17,047 bases of DNA from contig JAPLMG010000072.1 in the NCBI GenBank assembly GCA_026387165.1, positions 1 through 17,047 on the forward strand, written 5' to 3'. Origin of the DNA: Candidatus Omnitrophota bacterium. GTDB lineage: Bacteria; Omnitrophota; Gorgyraeia; 2-01-FULL-45-10. Shown in pieces: positions 1 to 5,983 of the stretch. Numbering within the stretch: the first letter of the stretch is position 1; the number at the start of each line of letters is the position of its first letter. The translations under genes and the position numbers were made by a program. The notes beneath the pieces are model-generated. The model did no database searches and had not been told where the DNA came from. It saw only the letters and a program-made list of their open reading frames with translations.

Positions 1-1
1 T

Positions 2-57
2 AATTCCCTCACGAGAAGCAAAGAAGAATTCATTCCCCTAAAAAAAATAAAGTAGGT
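2..57 (+). other. cysS: Out-of-frame 5' end of cysS, upstream of an A8 run
   Basis: Reading from base 2 gives NSLTRSKEEFIPLKK, which matches the usual start of cysteinyl-tRNA synthetases (a YNTLTR...EF.P...VGMYVCG pattern). This frame hits a TAG at 53-55. The expected continuation NKVG then MYVCGPTVYD is read in the frame that contains the ATG at 58. The switch falls on the A run at 40-47. One more A would restore a single frame, and so would a -1 slip on A AAA AAA (40-46 in the upstream frame). The true gene start lies before the window. The cause may be an indel error, a real mutation, or slippage during transcription or translation. Confidence 0.8.
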
Positions 58-1428
58 ATGTACGTCTGCGGCCCTACCGTTTATGATGAACCACATATCG
101 GCCCTGCCAGGAGCGCGTATATATTCGACGTGATCCGCCGTTATCTCTCCGGAAAGTACGAAGTGACATTTGTAAGGAACGTGACGGACGTTGACGACAA
201 GATCATTGAAAAAGCTAAGAAGGAGTCTAAGGATTCGGAAGAGATCTCCAAAAAATACCTCGACGCGTATCATGAAGACATGGATCTTCTGAGGATAGGC
301 AGGCCGGACAAAGAGCCTCTGGCGACTGAATATATACCCAGGATGGTAAAGTTTATCGGCATCTTAATAGAAAAAGGATGCGCCTATGAGTCGGCCGGCG
401 ACGTCTATTTCGATATAAAGAAAGCTAAAGATTACGGAAAGCTCTCGAATCAGAATATAGAGAAGATGGAAGCAGGCGCGAGAGTTGCGGCAGGGCAGAT
501 TAAGAAAGACCCGCTGGATTTTGCGTTATGGAAGAAGGCCAAAGAAGGCGAGCCTTCATGGGGTAGCCCCTGGGGAGCCGGTCGGCCCGGCTGGCATATA
601 GAATGCTCCGCGATGAGCTCCGATATACTCGGAGATGAATTCGATATCCACGGCGGAGGAGTCGACCTTATATTTCCGCACCACGAGAACGAGATAGCTC
701 AGTCTGAAGGCGCCGGTAAGGCCTTTGCCAGGTACTGGATACATAACGGCCTATTGACCATCAATAACGAGAAGATGGCGAAGTCGCTCGGGAATTTTAT
801 CTCCATTAAGAGCATGCTGGAAAAGTACCCCGAAGAAGCATCGTCAGACATACTAAAAGATTTCTTTTTAACAGCGCACTACTCCGGGCCTATAGATTTC
901 TCAGAAAAAGCCATGAACGACTCAAAAACAGCGATACATGGGCTACTCGAGACTTTAAAGGCAGATAAAAATATACGAAACCTGTCTAAATTGGCAGAAA
1001 AAAACAGAGAGTATATAGATGTTTTTAAGAATGAATTTATAAGAGGCATGGATGACAATTTTAATATGCCGGTCGCGCGTGCATCAATTTATGAAATAGC
1101 CCGATATTGTAATCGTATATTGGGGGGTAAAAAAACTCCGGAGGCAGAGGCCGCGGTGCAGCATGGTATTAATACCATCAGGGAGTTGGGAAAAATTTTA
1201 GGCTTGTCTTTGAATAAGCTTAATAATCATGATCCTAAATGGGGTGATTTAAGCATAGTGAATATATTCAAAATTGAAGAAATTGAGGATAAAATCCAGC
1301 AGCGGAATAAGGCGCGGCAGGAAAAGGATTTTAAGAAAGCAGATCAAATAAGAAAGGAACTTTTTGATAAAGGTATAGTTTTAGAAGATACTAAAGAAGG
1401 CAAAACAGAATGGCGACCAAGAAATTAA
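58..1428 (+). CDS. cysS: Cysteinyl-tRNA synthetase (5' end frameshifted and cut by the window edge)
   Basis: Class I aminoacyl-tRNA synthetase that joins cysteine to tRNA-Cys in the cytoplasm. Counting from the Met at 58, the HIGH-type motif is HIGP (residues 13-16) and the KMSKS loop is KMAKS (239-243). Likely zinc ligands are Cys4, Cys183 (in HIECS) and the HHENE stretch (208-212). The C-terminal helical anticodon region ends in the usual KADQIR...G..LEDTKEG.TEWR pattern. Met58 is an internal methionine of the family, not a convincing start: about 20 N-terminal residues are encoded upstream in another frame. The last third (from about base 850) is visibly more AT-rich than the first part. 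The 3' end overlaps tmk by 19 bases. Family assignment is certain; the functional state of the 5' end is not. Confidence 0.93.
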   Translation: MYVCGPTVYDEPHIGPARSAYIFDVIRRYLSGKYEVTFVRNVTDVDDKIIEKAKKESKDSEEISKKYLDAYHEDMDLLRIGRPDKEPLATEYIPRMVKFIGILIEKGCAYESAGDVYFDIKKAKDYGKLSNQNIEKMEAGARVAAGQIKKDPLDFALWKKAKEGEPSWGSPWGAGRPGWHIECSAMSSDILGDEFDIHGGGVDLIFPHHENEIAQSEGAGKAFARYWIHNGLLTINNEKMAKSLGNFISIKSMLEKYPEEASSDILKDFFLTAHYSGPIDFSEKAMNDSKTAIHGLLETLKADKNIRNLSKLAEKNREYIDVFKNEFIRGMDDNFNMPVARASIYEIARYCNRILGGKKTPEAEAAVQHGINTIRELGKILGLSLNKLNNHDPKWGDLSIVNIFKIEEIEDKIQQRNKARQEKDFKKADQIRKELFDKGIVLEDTKEGKTEWRPRN

Positions 1429-2162
1429 AGACCCTTCGACCTTTCGACAGGCTCAGGGTCGATGGTGAGCTAAGTCGAAACCGTCGACAGGCTCAGGGTC
1501 TTTATCCTGAGCGAAGTCGAAGGATAAAGAGAGGCGTATTCATAACCTTCGAGGGTATCGAGGGCTGCGGCAAGAGCACCCACTCGAAACTCTTGTCCGA
1601 ATATCTTGAGAATAAGGGCTATCCCTGCGTGCACACGCGTGAGCCGGGCGGTACTAAGCTCGGTGAGGCGGTAAGAAAGGTGCTTTTAGATTCGCCGGAA
1701 ATACGCATATCGGATCTGGCAGAACTTTTTTTGTTCGAGGCATGCCGCGCCCAGATAGTGAAAGAGATAATAAGGCCGGCGCTCGACAGAGGCCGCATAG
1801 TGATAAGCGACAGGTTCAGCGATGCCACGTTCAGTTATCAGGGGTATGGCGGCCGTGTCGATCTGAAGGCCATAAGGACGCTCGATAGAGTAGCGACGGC
1901 CGGCGTGGTACCGGACCTGACCATGCTTCTGGATATAGATACGTCCGAAGGCCTGAGGCGGGCGCGTAAAAAAGGCATCGACAGGATGGAGAAGAAAGAC
2001 CTCTCTTATCACAGAAGAGTGAGGGCCGGGTATCTGAGGCTTTCGAAGCAGTATCCCGGCAGGATAAAAAGAGTGAAAGTGTCCGGCCGGATACCGGAAG
2101 TTCAGGCAAAGATAAGGCGCGAGGTGGAGATTGTCCTTCGAAAGTTTGAAAGGCCAAGATAG
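1410..2162 (+). CDS. tmk: Thymidylate kinase with a repeat-derived N-terminal extension
   Basis: Phosphorylates dTMP to dTDP with ATP, for DNA synthesis. Motifs seen: P-loop GIEGCGKST (residues 49-57), the TREPGGT loop (76-82), DRF (134-136) followed by SYQGYGG, and a basic LID region (about 170-190). The catalytic body starts at about residue 42 (GVFITFEG). Residues about 8-40 are translated from a palindromic repeat, so the protein is 250 aa instead of the usual 205-215. The ATG at 1410 is the only ATG, GTG or TTG in frame before the P-loop. It has AGAAGG at 1395-1400 with good spacing and lies inside the end of cysS. The gene overlaps holB by 32 bases. The extension is probably a tolerated, disordered tail; that is inference. 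Confidence 0.95.
   Translation: MATKKLKTLRPFDRLRVDGELSRNRRQAQGLYPERSRRIKRGVFITFEGIEGCGKSTHSKLLSEYLENKGYPCVHTREPGGTKLGEAVRKVLLDSPEIRISDLAELFLFEACRAQIVKEIIRPALDRGRIVISDRFSDATFSYQGYGGRVDLKAIRTLDRVATAGVVPDLTMLLDIDTSEGLRRARKKGIDRMEKKDLSYHRRVRAGYLRLSKQYPGRIKRVKVSGRIPEVQAKIRREVEIVLRKFERPR
1431..1526 (+). repeat. Palindromic repeat translated within tmk
   Basis: CGACAGGCTCAGGGTC occurs twice exactly, at 1445-1460 and 1485-1500, 40 bp apart. It is followed by the inverted relative CCTGAGCGAAGTCGAAGG at 1506-1523, inside a TTATCCT/AGGATAA stem (1502-1508 and 1520-1526). The whole unit is open in the tmk frame and encodes most of the N-terminal extension (peptides such as PFDRLRV and YPERSRR). The same family occurs inside holB at 2395-2497. 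It resembles in spirit the Rickettsia palindromic elements that sit in frame within genes, but the sequence is unrelated as far as I can judge. Confidence 0.88.
2121..2133 (+). promoter_or_regulatory. Ribosome binding site supporting the TTG start of holB
   Basis: GAGGTGGAGA (2121-2130) directly precedes TTG at 2131, with GAGG six bases from the start codon. It lies inside the end of tmk. The translated start MSFESLKGQD matches the normal N terminus of delta' proteins (MSF..I.GQ), so the TTG is the likely true start. Confidence 0.65.
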
Positions 2163-3228
2163 CGCTGTCGGCTATCTAAAGGCTTCATTGAGAAATAACC
2201 GGATATCGCACGCCTATATATTCTCAGGACCCGATGGAGTAGGCAAGCGGCTCGCCGCCATCAACTTCGCAAAGACTCTTAACTGCGGCAGCGTTAAATC
2301 CGGCGAACCATGCGATCAATGCGCCTCGTGCAAAAAGATAGACTCGTCGAAGCATCCCGACATTTTTATCTTGAAACCCAAGGAAGAAGGCGCTTCGATG
2401 GTTCGACGGAGCAGTTCGACAGGCTCACTGTCTCTCGAACTGTCCCGAGCGAAGTCGAGGGGCTCACCATCGACCCTGAGCAAAGTCGAAGGGTCGATAA
2501 AGATAGAGGACGTGCGTGCCCTTATCAGGGACGTATATCTAAAGCCATTCGAAGCACATAAGAAAGTCTATATGATAGAAAGCGCCGAATACATGAAGCA
2601 CGAAGCGGCAAACGCTCTCTTAAAGACCCTGGAAGAGCCGCCGGCCGATTCTGTCATCATATTGCTGACAAAAAATACAAAATCGCTTTTTCATACTATA
2701 GTTTCGCGCTGTCAGGTGGTAAAGTTCTTCCCGCTTAAACTGAAGGAGGTAGAGGAGATACTGACCATGAAGTATTCGCTCTCTCCGGCGGATGCCCATA
2801 CACTATCGCATCTGTCGGGCGGCAGGCTGGGAGAAGCGCTGAAATTTAAAGAGGAAGATATATTTACAAAGAGGTCATTGCTCATCAACAAAATAGTATC
2901 AGGTTCCAGGGCCGATTTTGATTTTGATGATATACCGAAAGAGGATGTAAAGGTATATCTGGATATGATATTGGCCTGGTACAGCGATATATTGAAGATG
3001 AAAGCCGGCGCTCGGGATTATATGCTTGTAAATATAGATAAAATAGATTCTATCTCTAACGAAGCAAAGAAATTGAGCTTTGAGGATCTCGAATACGTTA
3101 TAAGCGATACAATTTCTACAATCTCCTATTTAGATCAAAATGCGAATCAAAAGCTTGCCATGAGTGTTTTGGGGCTAAAAATAAACGCAATACGCAATAC
3201 GCAATACGCACGACAAGATAGGCTATAG
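2131..3228 (+). CDS. holB: DNA polymerase III delta' subunit, with an in-frame repeat insertion
   Basis: Clamp-loader AAA+ subunit that helps load the beta sliding clamp. Seen: N-terminal GQ..AV.YL and RISHAYIFSGPDGVGKR (Walker A at 33-40), a zinc-binding set of Cys52, Cys61, Cys64 and Cys67, a Walker B-like strand VYMIESAEYM (146-155), NALLKTLEEPP (161-171) and the SRC motif (192-194). Residues about 90-121 are extra. The family normally runs from EEGAS straight into SIKIEDVR, but here 32 residues translated from a palindromic element lie between. The last residues (NAIRNTQYARQDRL) are translated from a 7-bp tandem repeat. The start is TTG with a good ribosome binding site, overlapping tmk by 32 bases. 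The stop is ten bases before yaaT. Family assignment is secure. Confidence 0.94.
   Translation: MSFESLKGQDSAVGYLKASLRNNRISHAYIFSGPDGVGKRLAAINFAKTLNCGSVKSGEPCDQCASCKKIDSSKHPDIFILKPKEEGASMVRRSSSTGSLSLELSRAKSRGSPSTLSKVEGSIKIEDVRALIRDVYLKPFEAHKKVYMIESAEYMKHEAANALLKTLEEPPADSVIILLTKNTKSLFHTIVSRCQVVKFFPLKLKEVEEILTMKYSLSPADAHTLSHLSGGRLGEALKFKEEDIFTKRSLLINKIVSGSRADFDFDDIPKEDVKVYLDMILAWYSDILKMKAGARDYMLVNIDKIDSISNEAKKLSFEDLEYVISDTISTISYLDQNANQKLAMSVLGLKINAIRNTQYARQDRL
2395..2497 (+). repeat. Palindromic repeat translated within holB
   Basis: It contains several stems: TCGATGGT (2395-2402) with ACCATCGA (2466-2473), CAGTTCGA (2412-2419) with TCGAACTG (2435-2442), and TCGACCCT (2470-2477) with AGGGTCGA (2490-2497). 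It shares the TTCGACAGGCTCA and GAGC.AAGTCGA cores with the element in tmk, so it is the same family. It has no stop in the holB frame and codes for a Ser/Arg-rich insert. Confidence 0.87.
3185..3210 (+). repeat. 7-bp tandem repeat at the 3' end of holB
   Basis: ACGCAAT is repeated at 3185-3191, 3192-3198 and 3199-3205, followed by a partial ACGCA. It is read in the holB frame as IRNTQYAR-type residues at the extreme C terminus. Confidence 0.85.
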
Positions 3229-3238
3229 CGAGGCACAA

Positions 3239-4021
3239 ATGTACGAAGTGATACAGGTAAGATTAAGGGATGCCGGCAAGATCTCCTACTATTCGACGAA
3301 CGGCTTGAAGTTCAAGGCAGGAGACTTCGTAGTGGTCGAAGCCGACAGAGGGCAGGATTACGGGCAGACGATATCAGAGATCGAAGTGATATTGGATTCC
3401 GATGTTGCGGAACCCCTAAAGAAGGTGATCCGCAAGGCCAACCCCTGGGATATGCATCAGATAGATAAGAACAAGAAGAAGATCAAAGAGGTCATGGATA
3501 CATGCTCTAAGAAGATACGCGAGCGCCACCTCCCGATGAAGCTTATAGACGCCGAATTCACTTTCGACCGCTCCAAGATTATGTTTTACTTCACGGCGGA
3601 AGGCAGGATAGATTTTAGAGACCTCGTCAAGGATCTGGCCGCCGCTTTCAAGGCCAGGATAGAGCTAAAGCAGATAGGCGTGCGCGATGAAGCGAAGATG
3701 CTCGGAGGTTTCGGGCCGTGCGGCAGGGTCCTGTGCTGCGCCGCATTCTTAAAGGATTTTGAGCCGGTCACTATCAAGATGGCGAAGGAGCAGAATCTGC
3801 CGCTCAACCCGACAAAGATATCGGGGCTTTGCGGCAGGCTGATGTGCTGTTTAAGCTACGAGCATAAGATCTACAAAGAGCTGATGAAAGGCGCGCCGAA
3901 AGAGGGAGATATTTTAAAGACTGAAAAAGGTAACGGTAAAGTCACAGGCATAAACGCGATTAAACGATCGGTGACCGTCGAGCTCGAAGACGGCAACTTA
4001 ATTGAAGTACCTTACAAGTAA
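3239..4021 (+). CDS. yaaT: PSP1-domain protein of the YaaT (RicT) family
   Basis: A 260-residue PSP1/YaaT family protein. In Bacillus subtilis the relative YaaT (RicT) works in the RicAFT complex, which carries iron-sulfur clusters and affects RNA maturation and sporulation; the role in this organism is unknown. Seen: an N-terminal beta-rich part with GD.VVVEADRG.DYGQ, and two diagnostic cysteine motifs, CGRVLCC (161-167) and CGRLMCC (198-204), separated by IKMAKEQNLPLNPTKISG. The start ATG follows GCGAGG at a suitable distance. It lies between holB and metG, the same neighbourhood as in Firmicutes (tmk-holB-yaaT-metS-tatD), which supports the call and suggests one operon. Confidence 0.92.
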   Translation: MYEVIQVRLRDAGKISYYSTNGLKFKAGDFVVVEADRGQDYGQTISEIEVILDSDVAEPLKKVIRKANPWDMHQIDKNKKKIKEVMDTCSKKIRERHLPMKLIDAEFTFDRSKIMFYFTAEGRIDFRDLVKDLAAAFKARIELKQIGVRDEAKMLGGFGPCGRVLCCAAFLKDFEPVTIKMAKEQNLPLNPTKISGLCGRLMCCLSYEHKIYKELMKGAPKEGDILKTEKGNGKVTGINAIKRSVTVELEDGNLIEVPYK

Positions 4022-4023
4022 GT

Positions 4024-4102
4024 TCATTGTGTTTATAGGGTTTATTGCGTTTATAGGGTTAACGCAATAAACTCAAACAACGCAACAAACCCAATAAACA
4101 GA
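4024..4102 (+). repeat. Intergenic inverted repeat between yaaT and metG
   Basis: GTTTATTGCGTT (4040-4051) is perfectly inverted as AACGCAATAAAC (4061-4072), with a 9-base loop. GTTTATAGGGTT occurs twice on the left side and degenerate CAATAAAC/CAAACCC heptamer-like units follow on the right. It is probably a degenerate relative of the 7-bp tandem repeats in the genes nearby. No T tract follows, so it is not an obvious terminator. Confidence 0.7.
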
Positions 4103-4108
4103 CAGCCT

Positions 4109-5620
4109 ATGAAGTTTTACATCACGACCCCGCTGTATTACGTAAACTCCAAGCCCCATATAGGACATTCTTACACTAATATCGCCGTAGATACGGTTTC
4201 AAGATTTTATCGCATGAAAGGCTGTGACGTATTCTTCATGACCGGCACCGATGAGCATGGTGAGAAGATAGAGAAGGCCACGCTCGCGCGCGGGTTCAAG
4301 ACCGGAGAAGAGAAGAGGTTTGTGGACGAGATAGTCCCTGTCTTCAAAGAGCTATGGCAGAAGCTCGGCATACAGTACGACTGCTTCATAAGAACCACCG
4401 ATGATTATCATATAAAGGCGGTTCAGGCGGTCTTAGACAAGCTATATAAAGACGGTAAGATATACAAAAAGATATATAAGGGCTGGTTCTGCACTCCATG
4501 CGAGACATTCTGGTCGGAAGCTCAAAGCGATGCCGGCCTCTGTCCGGACTGCAAAAGGCGCCTTGAAAAGCTGGACGAAGAAAATTACTTTTTCAAGATC
4601 TCCGAATACCAGAATTGGCTCATAGATTACATAAACTCCAACACAGGTTTCATAAAACCGGATTTCCGGAAGAACGAAGTTCTCGGATTCCTGAAAGAGC
4701 CGCTTCACGACCTATGCATATCGAGGTCAAAGAGCCGTATGTCGTGGGGCATAGAGATCCCGTTTGATAAAAATTTTGTTACCTATGTCTGGTTCGACGC
4801 TCTGATAAATTATATATCCGGCATCGGATATCCGGGTGATGCCGGGCGCCTCAATAAGTACTGGCCGGCAGACTTCCATATTATAGGTAAGGATATCCTG
4901 CGCCACCATGCCGTCTATTGGCCCATCATGCTCCATGCGTTGGGGCTCGCTCCTCCCAGGACCATATTTGCCCATGGATGGTGGATAGTGAAGGGCGAGA
5001 AGATGTCGAAGTCTAAGGGCAACGTAGTGGATCCCGCCGCTCTTATAGACAGATACGGCATAGACGCGTACCGTTATTTCTTATTGAGAGAGGTTCCATT
5101 CGGGCTTGACGGTACTTTTAGCGAAGAGGCTCTTGTGACGAGATATAACAGCGACCTGGCAAACGATATCGGGAACCTGCTTAATCGGACGTTGACGATG
5201 GTGGAGAAGTATTTTGAGGGAAAAGTGCCTAACGTACAGCGTACAGCGTATAGCGTACAGCGTATAGATTTATTGAAAGAAAAAGCTATTGCGCTGGCGG
5301 ACGAGCTTGATAAAGCGATGCCGCAGCTCGATTTCGCGGGAGCCCTCGTTAAGATATGGGAAGTTATAAACGTTGCGAATAAATTAATAGAAGACTCGAA
5401 GCCGTGGACGCTCGCGAAAGAGAAGAAGACTGATGAGCTGGCGACTCTTATTTATACGCTTCTCGACGCTCTCCGGATAGTCGCGATATCTATATCTCCG
5501 TTTATGCCCGGCACAGCCAAGGCCATGATGACTCAGCTCGGCATCTGTGATGATAAAAAAGTCCTAAAACCCGGCGACAAAATCAACAAGTCCGCTCCTC
5601 TCTTTCCCCGCATCGAATAA
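4109..5620 (+). CDS. metG: Methionyl-tRNA synthetase (short form, no C-terminal tRNA-binding domain)
   Basis: Class I synthetase charging tRNA-Met in the cytoplasm, needed for both initiation and elongation. Seen: MKFYITTPLYYVNSKPHIGH with HIGH at residues 17-20, TGTDEHG (45-51), a zinc knuckle with Cys128, Cys131, Cys145 and Cys148, and KMSKS at 298-302 followed by GNVVDP. The anticodon-binding helical domain fills the rest. At 503 aa it lacks the extra EMAP/Trbp111-like domain found in longer MetRS. Residues about 376-386 (VQRTAYSVQR) are translated from a 7-bp tandem repeat, at the junction between catalytic and anticodon-binding parts. No clear ribosome binding site precedes the ATG. The stop codon forms part of a hairpin. 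Confidence 0.96.
   Translation: MKFYITTPLYYVNSKPHIGHSYTNIAVDTVSRFYRMKGCDVFFMTGTDEHGEKIEKATLARGFKTGEEKRFVDEIVPVFKELWQKLGIQYDCFIRTTDDYHIKAVQAVLDKLYKDGKIYKKIYKGWFCTPCETFWSEAQSDAGLCPDCKRRLEKLDEENYFFKISEYQNWLIDYINSNTGFIKPDFRKNEVLGFLKEPLHDLCISRSKSRMSWGIEIPFDKNFVTYVWFDALINYISGIGYPGDAGRLNKYWPADFHIIGKDILRHHAVYWPIMLHALGLAPPRTIFAHGWWIVKGEKMSKSKGNVVDPAALIDRYGIDAYRYFLLREVPFGLDGTFSEEALVTRYNSDLANDIGNLLNRTLTMVEKYFEGKVPNVQRTAYSVQRIDLLKEKAIALADELDKAMPQLDFAGALVKIWEVINVANKLIEDSKPWTLAKEKKTDELATLIYTLLDALRIVAISISPFMPGTAKAMMTQLGICDDKKVLKPGDKINKSAPLFPRIE
5234..5267 (+). repeat. 7-bp tandem repeat translated within metG
   Basis: Units GTACAGC, GTACAGC, GTATAGC, GTACAGC and a partial GTATAG follow each other without gaps. 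Three units make seven codons, so the peptide also has a 7-residue period (VQRTAYS then VQR). The insertion keeps the metG frame. Confidence 0.88.
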
Positions 5621-5640
5621 AAGGGGTCAGACCCCTTTTA
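5618..5640 (+). terminator. Hairpin overlapping the metG stop codon
   Basis: TAAAAGGGGT (5618-5627) and ACCCCTTTTA (5631-5640) form a perfect 10-bp stem with a 3-base loop. The first three bases are the metG stop codon. The descending arm ends in TTTTA, so it could end transcription in either direction, but the T stretch is part of the stem. It may equally be a member of a dispersed GGGGTCAGACCCC repeat family. Confidence 0.6.
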
Positions 5641-5643
5641 TGT

Positions 5644-5676
5644 AAAGGTTTCGCTCACTTCGTTCGCGGAATCTTT
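5644..5676 (+). repeat. Imperfect inverted repeat after metG
   Basis: AAAGGTTTCGC (5644-5654) pairs with GCGGAATCTTT (5666-5676), with two mismatches, around a loop holding a CTCACTTCGTTCG core. It looks like a further dispersed palindrome. No coding function seen. Confidence 0.5.
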
Positions 5677-5724
5677 ATAGGTCAAACTAGATTTTAAGAT
5701 ATCAAAAAGTTAGCTTGAAATCGC

Positions 5725-5752
5725 TTGACAAACATTCTTTCCATGATAGACT
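5725..5752 (+). promoter_or_regulatory. Sigma-70 type promoter with extended -10
   Basis: A consensus -35 TTGACA (5725-5730) is followed after 16 bp by TAGACT (5747-5752), and TGA directly before the -10 gives an extended -10 element. Transcription would start near 5759. It drives either a very short RNA that ends at 5815 or, if that terminator is read through, the large gene at 5984. Confidence 0.65.
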
Positions 5753-5758
5753 AATAAC

Positions 5759-5815
5759 AATTACAACTCGTCATCAAATCAAATGCTTGGCGGCTGACGC
5801 TAAGCAATTTTTTTT
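5759..5815 (+). ncRNA. Candidate short RNA or attenuator leader
   Basis: The promoter at 5725-5752 and the intrinsic terminator at 5784-5815 define a predicted transcript of about 55 nt with no convincing open reading frame. The unpaired first 25 nt are A/C-rich. It could be a stand-alone small RNA, or the leader of the large gene at 5984 with transcription controlled at the terminator. No known family is recognised. The transcript ends are inferred from sequence only. Confidence 0.4.
5784..5815 (+). terminator. Intrinsic terminator
   Basis: TGCTTGGCG (5784-5792) pairs with CGCTAAGCA (5798-5806) with one G-T pair and a 5-base loop. An A and then eight T (5808-5815) follow. This is a textbook rho-independent terminator on the + strand. 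Confidence 0.8.
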
Positions 5816-5840
5816 GATAATAAAAAGAATTAAAAAGTCC

Positions 5841-5905
5841 CTCGTCATTGCGAGCGAAGCGATTGCTTCACTCGTCATTGCGAGGCCCGAAGGGCCGAAG
5901 CAATC
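5841..5905 (+). repeat. Palindromic repeat of the CGTCATTGCGAG family
   Basis: CTCGTCATTGCGAG occurs twice as a direct repeat (5841-5854 and 5871-5884). GATTGCTTC (5861-5869) is inverted as GAAGCAATC (5897-5905), with an inner GGCCC/GGGCC stem (5884-5896). A related element lies at 14226-14309. Such ATTGCGAG...GAAGCAATC palindromes are common dispersed repeats in bacterial genomes. A 68-codon open frame across this region (5715-5921) is only repeat sequence and is not called. Confidence 0.85.
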
Positions 5906-5906
5906 T

Positions 5907-5931
5907 ACTAAATTTTCGTAGAAAATTTAGT
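5907..5931 (+). other. AT-rich perfect hairpin upstream of the large gene
   Basis: ACTAAATTTT (5907-5916) and AAAATTTAGT (5922-5931) form a perfect 10-bp stem with a CGTAG loop. It lies within the 5' untranslated region of the large gene, directly after the palindromic repeat. A TATAGT (5946-5951) downstream could be a -10 element, but I see no matching -35. Role unknown. Confidence 0.6.
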
Positions 5932-5983
5932 GCCTACTAATCGTCTATAGTGTTGCGGGCTAAATAGCAAGGAGAATATAACA

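Noticed and set aside
2310..2561. 83-codon open frame inside holB, + strand
   Set aside because: It is an alternative reading of holB and of the palindromic repeat, which is open in several frames.
5715..5921. 68-codon open frame between metG and the large gene
   Set aside because: It begins at a TTG overlapping the promoter, runs through the terminator and ends in translated palindromic repeat (LVIASEAIASLVIARPEG). No ribosome binding site.
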